44,838 bases of DNA from positions 558,079 to 602,916 of the forward strand of contig BFEA01000148.1 in assembly GCA_003427395.1 (NCBI GenBank). The letters are read 5' to 3'. Below are positions 21,278-30,703 of this stretch, piece by piece. The position numbers and the translations under genes were made by a program. Under the pieces are notes generated by a model, which did no database searches, was not told the origin of the DNA, and worked only from the letters and a program-made list of their open reading frames with translations. Within the stretch, counting starts at the first letter, position 1. Each line of letters begins with the position of its first letter. The DNA comes from Chara braunii (lineage: Eukaryota; Streptophyta; Charophyceae; Charales; Characeae).

Positions 21278-21364
21278 TTTTTTTTTTTTTTTTTTTTTTT
21301 TAAACAACACAGCTCCATCTATTGGTGGGGAGCATCACCTGCTGGAAAACGGGTCCAGCGTCCC
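21278..21364 (-). mobile_element. SINE-like element, short, inverted beside the previous
   Basis: On the minus strand: GGGACGCTGGACCCG, TTTTCCAGCAGGTGATGC, TCCCCACCAATAGATGGAGC and then an A tail (T at 21279-21301). H3 is missing. With the plus-strand H1-H2 at 21211-21277 it makes a large inverted pair around the T tract, which could fold into a long hairpin if transcribed. Confidence 0.75.
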
Positions 21365-21641
21365 TTGATTGTACAATTTTGAATATTGTGGATGTAAAGG
21401 AATCAAGAGGATAAACAAAAACCTGGAATTGAAGGAAACTGTCCACACTTCTCCTACCAACAGAATCTGGAAAAGTAACACTACCTCATCATCGGGGATG
21501 CTCTTATCACCTCGATAACTAGGTTTCCCATATACGAAGTTAAAAAAAAGAGAAAAAAAAAAAAAAAACTCGTTTTTGCGACCCTACTGAGGTTACCCCT
21601 AAGTTTTCCCAGTCTCTCCGCTACCTAGCAGGCTGACAGGT
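21365..21641. other. Unassigned, with MITE end near 21568
   Basis: Contains an A-rich run at 21541-21568 and, directly after it, AACTCGTTTTTGCGACC, which matches the terminus of the MITE-like element at 17688-17855. Nothing else recognised. Confidence 0.4.
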
Positions 21642-22369
21642 TGCTCCAGTCTATTGGTGGGGAGCAGTACCTGCTGGAAAACGGGTCCAGCATCCCATTG
21701 CGCAAATAAGCATCTGAGTACATTGGTTACCTGCCAGCATTGATTACCCTGTACCCAGGGGATTGACTGAGCAGGCGAGAAGATGAGAGGGGTTGCCAAA
21801 AGGGCCCCTTCAGCCCCGCTGCTGGGCGTCTGACCAACCTGACTATCATCCCTTTTGGTAGCAGCATACCGGCTGTCTGAGAATCTGTTGAATGCTGTTG
21901 AAAGCTGTGCCCATTCCTAGGCCAGTTTCCCCATACCCTGAACCTCTTTTTTGGCTAAGCCTAGGCTTCCTGTTACTGAGGCTACTTCAGCTACTGACGT
22001 ATTCTGCAGATGCTAGCTAATCCTCTTCACCCTTAATCAGGGCGCCAAGTACTGTCTGTCTGTCCCTGGTGCTGTGTCATCTGTGCCCCCTTGTCCCCTT
22101 CTGTCTCCGAGATGTGACCCTGTACCGTGTCTTTCTTGTTTACCGGCCTAGGGCGACGCCTCTGCCCTATGTAGTCGCTGAAACCTTAAACCCTGCGCTG
22201 CTGTCTCCAGAGTCCCAAGCTGTACCCTAAAACCTAAACCCTGCGCTGTACTCTTCCTGTCTGCTGTCTCCAGAATTCCAGGCTGTACACTGTCTGTGCT
22301 TCTTTAGGAATCTGTCGACTTGCCCTCCAGTCTCCCTACCTCTTCGAGCTTCCCACTCGTATTTCATAA
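21642..22369 (-). other. LINE 3' region with modules M and H1-H2
   Basis: In minus-strand order after the LINE fragment at 22370-23370 come the small motif GGCGCCCTGATTAAGGGTG (22024-22045), about 250 bp of unassigned sequence, module M (CAGTCAATCCCCTGG, GGTAATCAATGCTGGCAGG; 21720-21770) and then GGGATGCTGGACCCG with H2 (21642-21696). No A tail follows directly. Either the LINE's own 3' end contains H1-H2 or a SINE inserted there. A short telomere-like phrase near 22232 (CCCTAAAACCTAAACCCT) is also present. Confidence 0.6.
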
Positions 22370-23370
22370 TTATCCAAAGAAGTTCTGCTCTAGCAGGCTC
22401 ATCGGGGATGGTGGGAATGGGTCAGGGAAGTCCGAAGACGGCTGAAGTGGGATCACTGGGTCCAGTGTGGTCCAATCGTGAAAGCAGAGCTGGTATTTCC
22501 TGTAGTCCTTCCCCTCTTCGCCTCCTTGTGGCTCACTCCATTTCACTGTCCCCAGTTTTCCCCCATTTGCCCCCCCCAAGCCAGTTGCCACTGAATTGTT
22601 GGACATTTTGTCGGATTTCTTTTGTAGAATGAAGTGTAGAGATCCAGGTTTTCACTAGTTCACATTGCCTGGTGATGTCAGCTTGTACCTATTGCTTGAT
22701 AGTGCCCGTGAATTCTGGTCCATCGACCCTCACATTTTCGATGTTGTGGGTACAGTGTCTCCATCACAGGGCCCATAAAACTGCCCGGCGTCCTATTTTG
22801 AACAGATTCCGTGAGAATGCGTCTGACTGGGCAAGGTGCCATGATTCGCAGAGGAGAGCTCTCCGGTCCCACAGCCATGGACACGTAGTGGCAAGCTGAC
22901 TCCATATTCTGTCATACCACATCCATAGACAGACCGCTCCGGGACATTGCAGAAAAGATGTGTTCTATTGTCTCCGGGGTTTTCCTGGCCGGGAATGCCG
23001 TGGAACAATTTGCACCAGGCTAAGGCTAGTTCTCTCTGTTAAAGTGAGGATCTGTCTATGATCCAGTCGTTAGTTGGTAGGCAACGGTGGTCTACCTGCC
23101 AATTCAGGGAGGCCACTTTGGCTGGTTTAGCCCGTATCGTTTGGAACCATCTGATTAGGCGCAATGACTCCTTGCTGACATTTAAGTGTCTCATCCATCT
23201 GTCCGCCACCTGATCCTGGAGGTTGATCCTTTGTCTTAGCATTCTATAGGTGGGCTTGACGGATAGAGTGTATAGGGCCTACCCTTTCCTATTGGGGTGG
23301 ACCAGGTCCAGTTAACAGGATCAAAAGGGAGGTTCCAGATTGGTGTGTCTGGTTTAAAGGACCGGGGTCC
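22370..23370 (-). pseudogene. LINE ORF2 C-terminal fragment
   Basis: Starts near FKPDTPIWNLPFDPVNWTW (23370-23290), continues RINLQDQVADRWMRHLNVS, AKVASLNWQVDHRCLPTNDW (23242-23039), then zf-RVT-like LQCPGAVCLWMWYDRIWSQL with frame changes (about 22980-22800), then a C-terminal extension ending YQLCFHDWTTLDPVIPLQPS. The order and content match the last third of ORF2 at 6419-8241. Several frameshifts make it non-functional. It is truncated at its 5' side, as is usual for LINE insertions. Confidence 0.85.
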
Positions 23371-23555
23371 CACCCTACTCCCTGACCACCTCCGATTAGG
23401 GTGGGGGGCAACATGCATCCCCTTGTTTGTGAGAAGTAGCCATGCTTGCAGGGCTCTCCTGTATAGGATTAGTAGTAGTGGTAGGTAGGTAGTGAAAGGT
23501 GAAATTGAGAGTAGACTATAGCTTAGCTTTGAAAGAAAAAAAAAAAACAAGAGAA

Positions 23556-23728
23556 AACTATGGCACAGTCAGGGTTTGAGTTGAAAATGCACTTCAGGCA
23601 AAAGGCCTGATAATTTCGAACGTATACAAGCTAGGTTTCGGGTCCGGTAGGATCACATGGGGGTGTGTTATGTCCGGGGGAATGCCTCAAGTGCATTTTC
23701 GAACCGTTTTCGTGACTGCGCCATAGTT
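23556..23728. mobile_element. MITE-like palindromic element, 173 bp
   Basis: Inverted arms of about 45 bp: left AACTATGGCACAGTCAGGGT ... AATGCACTTCAGGCA, right TGCCTCAAGTGCATTTTCGA ... GACTGCGCCATAGTT. The termini and the GTCACRAAAACGGTT and TGCACTTNAGGCA phrases resemble the element at 17688-17855, so the two are probably related families. Target-site duplication not resolved. Confidence 0.75.
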
Positions 23729-25193
23729 ACCCCAAAAAACAAAAACATTATCGTGGTTACCTCCAATTTCATCCGTGAAATTTTAAGAGGTCATCCCTGA
23801 AATTGCAGGTCTGGCTCCTGCTGGCCCCATGATCTAGTCTGTACAGTGTTGTCGGCAACTGGCGGCAAAGTCCTTTGATGTTCCACAAGGGCCACAACCG
23901 TTGAGCACAAAGGGAGTACACCATGCATCTGGCTCCCCGTGCCAACTTTCCACATGGAACTGCTTGTCAAATTTCTGTCCCCTGATCTTACCACCCACCC
24001 ACACATTGCCACCCTCCTCTGCCATATAGGTTGAAAACTTGAAACACTCTTCAGTCTGGATGGGCCTGCTAAGGAGCTTCGTCAACTGCCTTAGTTCCTC
24101 AAACAGATCTCCCTATCATCATGAACATGTGCAGGCTCTATCCTGACCAACTACATTTATGATAGTAGGGAATGGAACAGGACTACCTATATACATGAAT
24201 GTATAGAGGCTCTATCGTGGCCAAATCCAGTCATGAGAAAATAGGGGGTGACGTTGGGTGGATAGGGTAGCCTCCTCAGCTATTCCCGCCTCTTCACTGC
24301 CAATATGCAGCGATATCCTTCTCTTTTTTTTTCGTTTTTTTTTGTTTTTGTTTTCGGAAACACCACGCGGGGATACCTTAGCTGCCAGATTTTTGCAGTT
24401 CCTCCAGGCAACAGCTGCACTTGAACGATGGTCCCAACTTGAATGTGGCAGCTCTGGGGGCCACGTTCCACTAGCGAGGGTTTAGACTTGGTTTTGAGTA
24501 TGCATGGGTTCCTGCCATCCGATCTGAACATCTAACAGCGGCACTTTTTGGCCACGTTGAAAAATACTTGGGAGGAAGACTGAACCCCCGCTAGTGGGAC
24601 TTAGCTCCGGAGCTACTAGATGCCGCAGGCTTGGGAGCTACCAACTGCTACGATGACAGTGCCAAGGTCCCAGTACTACCTCATGCTCCCATAAAACTGT
24701 AGTGAGTGGTGGGAGCACACGGATAACCAACCCCCCATAGCCCCCCTCCCCTCTGGGGTTTTTTCTCTTGGTCAGAAAACCTTGTTTGCTGCTTGCCGCG
24801 AACAAGTAACCGGACCGACGCCCCCCAGAATAGGGGGGGGGGGAAAGGCCCCAAACAGACACTGTTCATGAAGAGGACCTTTGTGACGAGCGAGCTTTCA
24901 GCAACGTGCGGATTTCCATACCCCTCCACGTTTGCTCAAAGAGGTTGCATGGCAATGCATGCTACCTTTTTGCTTTTGTCTTTTGGAACCCCGAGACGTT
25001 CTACAACCTTTGTCTACGGTGGAATATCTAAAGGCTTTCCTACATGCACGCTTTCAAGTTGGATAATCTTCTTCAATTTTGGTTTCGGTGCAATTTCGGG
25101 TATGCCCTCGGAACTAGCTTGTGGTTTCATTTTTGCATAAATGAGATAGGAATTGACATAGGATTTTCGCACACCTTAGCTAGTGCACGTGAA
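23729..25193. other. Unassigned, about 1.5 kb
   Basis: No gene I can support. A minus-strand frame at 24085-23834 (MTKLLSRPIQTEECFKFSTY, then GGNVWVGGKIRGQKFDKQF) is Cys-rich at its C-terminus and might be an exon remnant, but nothing confirms it. A phrase at 24860-24881 (CACTGTTCATGAAGAGGACC) recurs with one change at 33787-33808, so part of this stretch is repetitive. T-rich low complexity lies at 24320-24352. Confidence 0.3.
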
Positions 25194-25219
25194 TCAAGAG
25201 CAATTCCAGAAACCATAGA

Positions 25220-27195
25220 ACACAAACCGCGAATGATCAATCAGCCAGTCATTTGTAGGTAAGCACCGATGCAAGATCTGCCACTGTAAGGATGTAATTT
25301 TCGCCGGTCTGCACTTGGTGTCGCAGAACCATCGTATCGGTGTAAGAAGTTGTCTCTCGACATTGAGGTGCTTCTTCCATCTGTCGATCACCGTATCTTT
25401 TAGGCAACGCTTAGTTCTAATCATTCGGTATGTCGCCTTCACCGAGAGCCCCGACAATGTTTTAGGTTTTGGTTGTCGTGGGTTATGCCGTGTGTCAGGG
25501 TTCCAGATCCATTCCAGTGGGTCGATTGGGAGATGTTCTATGGCTATCTCAGGAAGGAAAGTCCGTCGGGTGTCTCCTTCCTCCACTACCGTGATGCGGT
25601 GTAGTTCCTCCTTCAAAATCCATTGAAAGGGGTCCCGGCTCCCTTCAAGCCCACCATTTCTTTTTGTGTTGTACCACTCGAGCGGCACGTCATCCGGACG
25701 AACTAGGTGAACCAGGCCTACCTTATCGACCCTCCCCCCTTGGGACACCCAATCTCCCTCCTTCAACACCGGTCCTTTGCGAAGAATGAGCCACCACCCT
25801 ACCGGGAGGGCCTCCGTTATTTCCTCTAGGGCCGATTCAACATTGTGGCAGTATCTCAATTCCTCCCTCATCTTCTTCGGGCTCTTCCAGTCCTTCCTCT
25901 CCCCATCCCAAAGGTCGCCCACTCGAGTCACCCCATTCTTCACCCACCCTTTCCATGGGATGTTTGTGCTGCAAAAAATCTGACTACGTTCGTTGGTGAT
26001 CCAATGGTTCCCAAAGAGGGGTTGCCTTGCCACCTCCTCCCACCTGTCTGGAAGTGGGCAATTCGGGGGTGGGGAGCCTCCTCCAGATTTTTAACAAACG
26101 GGGCCAGAAGTCGTCTCTTCTCCCCTCCCCTACCCGGGGGCGTCGTAGCACCCTCCAGTTGCGGTCCTCTAACCATTGGAGAGGGTGTACGGACTGAGGG
26201 GCCTCGGGGGCCAGACAGGCGATCTGTGCCAACGCCAACGGCCTCCATACTAGTGTGTTTTCAAATATCAAACGTACTACCCATTGTAAACTGAGGGCTT
26301 GGGATTGAGTGAGGGGGTCTAGGATACCGAGACCTCCCTTTGACTTAGGTTGAATAACTGAGTCTCATGCCACCCGGCTGATAGCGTGGGGATTCTCACT
26401 CCTGTCCATAGGCAAGCAACCACTTTCCTCTTCAATATCTTCAGGGTCTCTGGGCTCAGTGGCCAAAGTACTGATTTATACCAAAGGGTGGCTAGGACTA
26501 CATTGTTGATCGCCAAAGCACGACCAAAAAGTGATGTGTGCAGATGGTTCCATCATTGGGAGAGTTTGGCACACGCCGGGGCTGATATCCAACCGTCACT
26601 TTCAGGGGATTGACCTAACACTGTCATCTTCACCCCCAAAATCCGAATTGGGGAATTGGGGGCCACCCAGGTAATGTAGTGTCCTTCCGGGGGACGGCCC
26701 CTTTGGTGGTGGAGCCACCATCCGATCGTTTTGTAACCCCAGTTAACAACCATGTCTGAGAGGGTGCAAAAAAGGGTCATCAACCTGTATATCACCTCCA
26801 TATTCTGTTGTGAGGCGTCAACCATAATTGTCGTGTGCAAAACAGCTTCCTCGGGGATGCCGACTATCTGAATTCTCTTTAGATCTTTGCATTATCGGAG
26901 GTTGGATGCTAACGCTTCCATTATGATAATGAATAAGAAAGGGGCAATGGGGCCCCCCTGCCTGACTGAACGTTGCAACCTTATCTCTGGGGCCATTGAT
27001 CCGTTTATTTGCACGCTCGTGGTAGCGTTATGGTGCAGAATACGCACCCACCTCCGAAAATTGTTGCTGAAATTCGGTCTCTCTAGGCACTTATCTAGGA
27101 AGGTCCAGTCTACGTGGTCGTAAGTTTTTGCGAAGTCGATGAAGATGAGCGCGGCGTTGTTTTTGGACTGATGGGTCAAGCTAATCATCTCATTG
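25220..27195 (-). pseudogene. LINE ORF2 fragment lacking the FADD catalytic box
   Basis: Starts in the RT at IFIDFAKTYDHVDWTFLDKC (27188-26892), with RQGGPIAPFLFIIIMEALAS. The next block (26840-26553) reads AVLHTTIMVDASQQNMEVIY, where the copy at 8060-9979 has AVPVCSLFADDLSLIVDASH: the catalytic FADD motif is deleted. Then AINNVVLATLWYKSVLWPLS (26516), QWLEDRNWRVL (26271), PLFGNHWITN, NPRQPKPKTLSGLSVKATYR, and ends at RCLPTNDWLIDHS near 25225, before the zf-RVT-like domain. Several frameshifts occur. It is truncated at both ends, which is not the usual one-sided LINE truncation. Confidence 0.88.
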
Positions 27196-28095
27196 ACTAA
27201 AGCAACACCACTTGTATGGATAATCGTAAGGTTGACTCACCGCACCAGAGCCTCACGTACGTCCCATGCACAAACGCGTTGTCTTTCCTTGTTATATGAG
27301 AAATCAGTGTCGGGTCCTGAATGAATGTGAGAATTGTTGCTTCATCACCACTCGAACACCGACAGTCCGTCGTCGCTCACCCAGTGACTACTCCTAGCGA
27401 TCATCACTCCGTTGATCCAACCCCTGCGCCAATCCGCTTAAGTTCTGCAAACCATGCAACAAAATGACACAATCCTGCAACATCACTATCGGCTAGTCGA
27501 GACCGTTCGACTTGCTAAGTACCACCGTCTAACCACCGCTTAACCCAACGTGGAGGATAGTGTAAGAGAGAGCAAGGAAGACGCGCTTGCATGATTCATA
27601 GATGCGTTATAGTTGCAGAGATGTCAGACCAAGGATGAATGAAAAGGGAAGAAGGTAGAGAGGTTAGGGAGTCCATAGTGACGTTAGGAAAGGGGTCCAT
27701 AATTGGTTGAATCGTGGTGTAATGGATCATATCAATCCCCAAGTCAACGATCCAATCTCTACGGCCACGTCGGCTCGTGTCCCGAGATTGAAACGCAGGC
27801 GGGAAACGAAGTTATGAAAGATGGTGCGGACAAGGACCAAGATCCAACGGGATTGAGAGGGGAAAAGGGAGGATAAAGGAGGGAGAAGAAGACAATTACG
27901 ATTGTTGAAAAAGGCGTGAAGAAGGACGAAGAAGGGCGCTCAAAAGATTGCTTGTACATGTGTGCGCGGAGAAATCGAATCCGCGAAAAGCGAAAAGGTG
28001 CAAAAACAGTTACGCAAAGTGTCAGTAAAAGTAGCTCCTAATTCCTGTGAGAAATCCGAAATTGAAAAGTCCCAAAGAAATTCATGTGCACTAGC
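27196..28095. other. Unassigned, about 900 bp
   Basis: No gene or repeat recognised. A Ser/Pro-rich minus-strand frame at 27959-27759 is short and unremarkable. Confidence 0.3.
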
Positions 28096-28239
28096 TTTTT
28101 TTTTTTTTTTTTTTTAACATCTGCTGGAGCCTGCTATCAGAGGTAATACGAGCATCCCCTGATGGTAGGCGCCTAGTGGTAGATGGCTCCAATCTACTGG
28201 TGGGGAGCTGCACTTGCTGGAAACCGGGTCCAGCGTCCC
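28096..28239 (-). mobile_element. SINE-like element, type B
   Basis: On the minus strand: GGGACGCTGGACCCGG, TTTCCAGCAAGTGCAGC, H2 variant CCACCAGTAGATTGGAGCC, a degraded H3 region, and an A tail seen as T at 28096-28115. The 5' end abuts the 3' UTR of the LINE fragment on its right, so it is either an insertion there or, as at 21642-21696, part of the LINE 3' end. Confidence 0.75.
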
Positions 28240-29288
28240 ATTTATAATATAACTAGGCAATAGTTGGTACCTCTTCACCCTCCTGTCGGGGGCGCTAGAT
28301 ATTATCCTCCTGCATTACCATCGTTAACTATTCCTAAGATCAAGATCACTTGCTTACTCTAAACCATACCAACTCAAAGGAATCAATCACAAGAACGACC
28401 ATTTCATCAAAATGAACATTTTTTATTTTTTAAACGAAATTGAAACCGAGTTTTTTGGTCGAAAACTCGTCAAAATTTGTTGTTCCTGAGAGTCCGGCGT
28501 TTGTAAAACGCTGGATCCCCTGGTTGTACATGGACCTAGCTTGAGACCAGGTACATCTAGGTAGGACTGCCTGGATATATCTGATCTCAAGCGAGGTCCA
28601 TGTACAGCCAGGTGGCGTTCAGGAACAACAAATTTTGACGATTTTTCGCCAACTTTTCGGCCAAAAAACTCAATTTCGTTCAAAAAATAAAAGATGTCAA
28701 TTTTGAGGAAATGGCAGTTCAAGGATGATAATGGGAAAGGGTCAGGGAAGTCGGATAATGGATGCAGAGGGATAGAAGGATCCACAGTGGTCCAATCATG
28801 AAATGATAGTTGATAGTTCCTTCTGGATTCTGGCTGCCCCCCTTTTTTGTTCACTCTTTTCTCTCTCTTCCACTTAATCACTCCCACCTTCCCTTCCCCG
28901 GTGTCCCCCAACCACTCGCTGCTGAATTTTTGAATGTGACGGTCAATTTCTGATTGGATCGATAGATGTTGTGTCTTCTCTTCTTTGACTTTATCCCATT
29001 GAGCCGAAATCTCAGTTTGGATCTGTTGTTTTATTGAATCAATGAATTCTAGGTCCTCAAGCCTAACCCCTTCCATTTCATTCGTGCAACGTCTGTGCCA
29101 AAGGGCCCACATGATGACTCTCCTTCCAACCTGATATAGATTTTGGAGAAATCATCCAGATTAGGTGGATCCCATGTTTCACATAGGAGGGTTTTCCAAT
29201 CCCATGGCCAAGGATATGAAGAAGTGAGTTGACTCCAGATTTTGTCCCACCAGCTCCATAACCATACCGCACTTGGACATTGAACACA
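28240..29288 (-). pseudogene. LINE ORF2 C-terminus with foldback insertion
   Basis: Starts at CVQCPSAVWLWSWWDKIWSQ (near 29285), continues WPWDWKTLL, then RRCTNEMEGVRLEDLEFIDS, SSEWLGDTGEGKVGVIKW and NYQLSFHDWTTVDPSIPLHP to about 28721. There it is interrupted by the 328-bp foldback element at 28393-28720. Its 3' UTR continues left to about 28240 and holds the small conserved motif (GGCGCCCCCGACAGGAGGGTG, 28272-28294, with one base less than 21). Only the end of the zf-RVT-like domain onward is present. At its right edge it meets a plus-strand LINE fragment head to head. Confidence 0.82.
28393..28720. mobile_element. Foldback / MITE-like element, 328 bp
   Basis: Long inverted arms (about 28393-28560 and 28570-28720) pair imperfectly: outer CCATTTCATCAAAATGA with TCAATTTTGAGGAAATGG, then AACGAAATTGAAACCGAG with CTCAATTTCGTT, TCAAAATTTGTTGTTCCTGA with TCAGGAACAACAAATTTTGA, and TGTACATGGACCT with AGGTCCATGTACA. 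It lies inside the C-terminal coding end of a LINE. No transposase; a non-autonomous DNA element is the likely class. Confidence 0.8.
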
Positions 29289-29880
29289 AGGTCGTGCGCT
29301 CCCTTGGTGCTCCCGCTGTCTGTTGGGTTTCCCGGCTAGGAAGAGAGCAAAGACAATTGAACACATATTCCTGCAATGCCCAACAACAATCTTGACCTGG
29401 CAGTGGTGGGATAGAGTGTGGCAACAAATGGTCCCGGGCCACCCATGGTCGTGGGATTGGCGGGCCATCCTAATGGGTCACTACCCACCCTTCCAAGACA
29501 ACACCTTTGTGTCGAGCATGTTTCATCTGTCCCGAAGAACGATCTTGTGGGTTCTGTGGTGGCAACGCTGTGTCCTAACTTTAGACCTGGTTCGGGTAGA
29601 GGGAGAAGAGAGACTGGAACAATTCAAATCACACTTTCAACTAGAGCTCTCGTATAGGTGGAAGTTAACTAAGCAAACACTTGACAATTTCCCAAGATCT
29701 AAAGACATCCGGGAACGGTTACTACAGTTTTCATGGGAATGGTTGGGCGGGGACAGAGAAGGATGGGTAGCGGAAGTATGCTGGACTGGGAACTAGGAAG
29801 GAGAACAGGGAAGGGAGGATAGACAAGGAAAGGAGGACAGACAAGGAGAGGTAGTCCCAAGGGACTACCATCTGCGATTC
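29283..29880 (+). pseudogene. LINE ORF2 C-terminal fragment, plus strand
   Basis: The frame begins ALPWCSRC (zinc-binding C-X2-C), then IEHIFLQCPTTILTWQWWDR, VLWWQRCVLTLDLVRVEGEE and ends near 29796 after FSWEWLGGDREGWVAEVCW. In a shifted frame further on, YHLRFKEWLAIDSNIPMRP (29860-29925) matches the conserved FHDWTTVDPSIPLHP tail of the other copies. Its sequence is clearly diverged from the minus-strand copies, so it is a separate subfamily. It starts at almost the same protein position at which the minus-strand neighbour starts. Confidence 0.82.
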
Positions 29881-30645
29881 AAGGAATGGCTAGCGATAGA
29901 CTCGAACATCCCCATGAGACCGGCATAGGATTTTTCGGACCCCATCCCTCCCCACCCGAGGTCTCTAGAAATACATCTGTAAATCCCCTAAATTCTCATA
30001 ACCCAATCTGCTGTTTTATTTTGCTTCAGGCGGCTAAGCCTCCATTTTTTGCTTTTATTCCATCCATTTCTGTCCCACCCTGTCTCATTCTGTCTTAGTC
30101 TGTTTTGTAACCAGCATCATGATGCAGTGAGGGCGGGTGGCAGTGTTTGAATGATTAAAAGTTTTTAGGGGATGGGCAGGGTGATAGAAGGAGGCCCCAC
30201 TCGTGCCCCCCAGTGGCTCCCCCCAGAACCCTTGCCAGATAAACGGCTGGAGGCTACGTCTCCACTTTCTGCCTTTACTCCGTCCATTTTTGTCCCATCG
30301 TGACCCTGTCTCATTCTGTCTTAGTCTGTCTTGTAACCAGCATCATGACGCTGTGAGGGCGGGTGGCAGTGTTTGAATGATTAAAAATTTTTAGAAGTTT
30401 TTAGGGGATGGGCAGGGTGATGGAAGGAGACCCCACTGGTGCCCCCCAGTGGCTCCTCCCAGAACCCTGACCTGATAAAGGGCTGGAGAAGATGATGGGG
30501 ACCACCTGTTTTCAGACCCATTGGTTGGGTCATACCTACTTGCTCAGTCAATCCTCTGGACTCCAAAGTAATCAATGCTGGCAAGCACCTTCTAGACATT
30601 CATCCTGTTACTCGTCTATGGTTCATGTTGTACTTTATCATATAA
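29881..30645 (+). other. LINE 3' UTR with two tandem copies and module M
   Basis: After the plus-strand LINE end, a segment with CTGTCTCATTCTGTCTTAGT, ACCAGCATCATGA and GATGGGCAGGGTGAT occurs twice, at about 30030-30250 and 30258-30490 (period 225 to 236 bp). Module M (CAGTCAATCCTCTGG, AGTAATCAATGCTGGCA) follows at 30537-30585 and a SINE head at 30646. The tandem 3' UTR repeats are probably part of this LINE subfamily. No gene is present. Confidence 0.6.
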
Positions 30646-30703
30646 GGGACGCTGGACTCGTTTTCCAGCAAAAAAAAAAAGAAAAAAAAAGGTGTTGCTC
30701 TGC
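30646..30703 (+). mobile_element. SINE head H1 interrupted by an A tract
   Basis: GGGACGCTGGACTCG, TTTTCCAGCA is followed by about 20 A with one G and then GGTGTTGCTC, the sequence that normally joins CCAGCA directly. The A tract therefore sits exactly inside the module. H2, H3 and a terminal A tail are absent. This may be the 3' end of the plus-strand LINE at 29283-30645 or a damaged SINE. Confidence 0.65.

Noticed and set aside
22225-22250. Telomere-like CCCTAAAACCTAAACCCT
   Set aside because: Only two to three imperfect units, with nearby CTGCGCTG and CTGCTGTCTCCAGA duplications; too short to be an interstitial telomere array.
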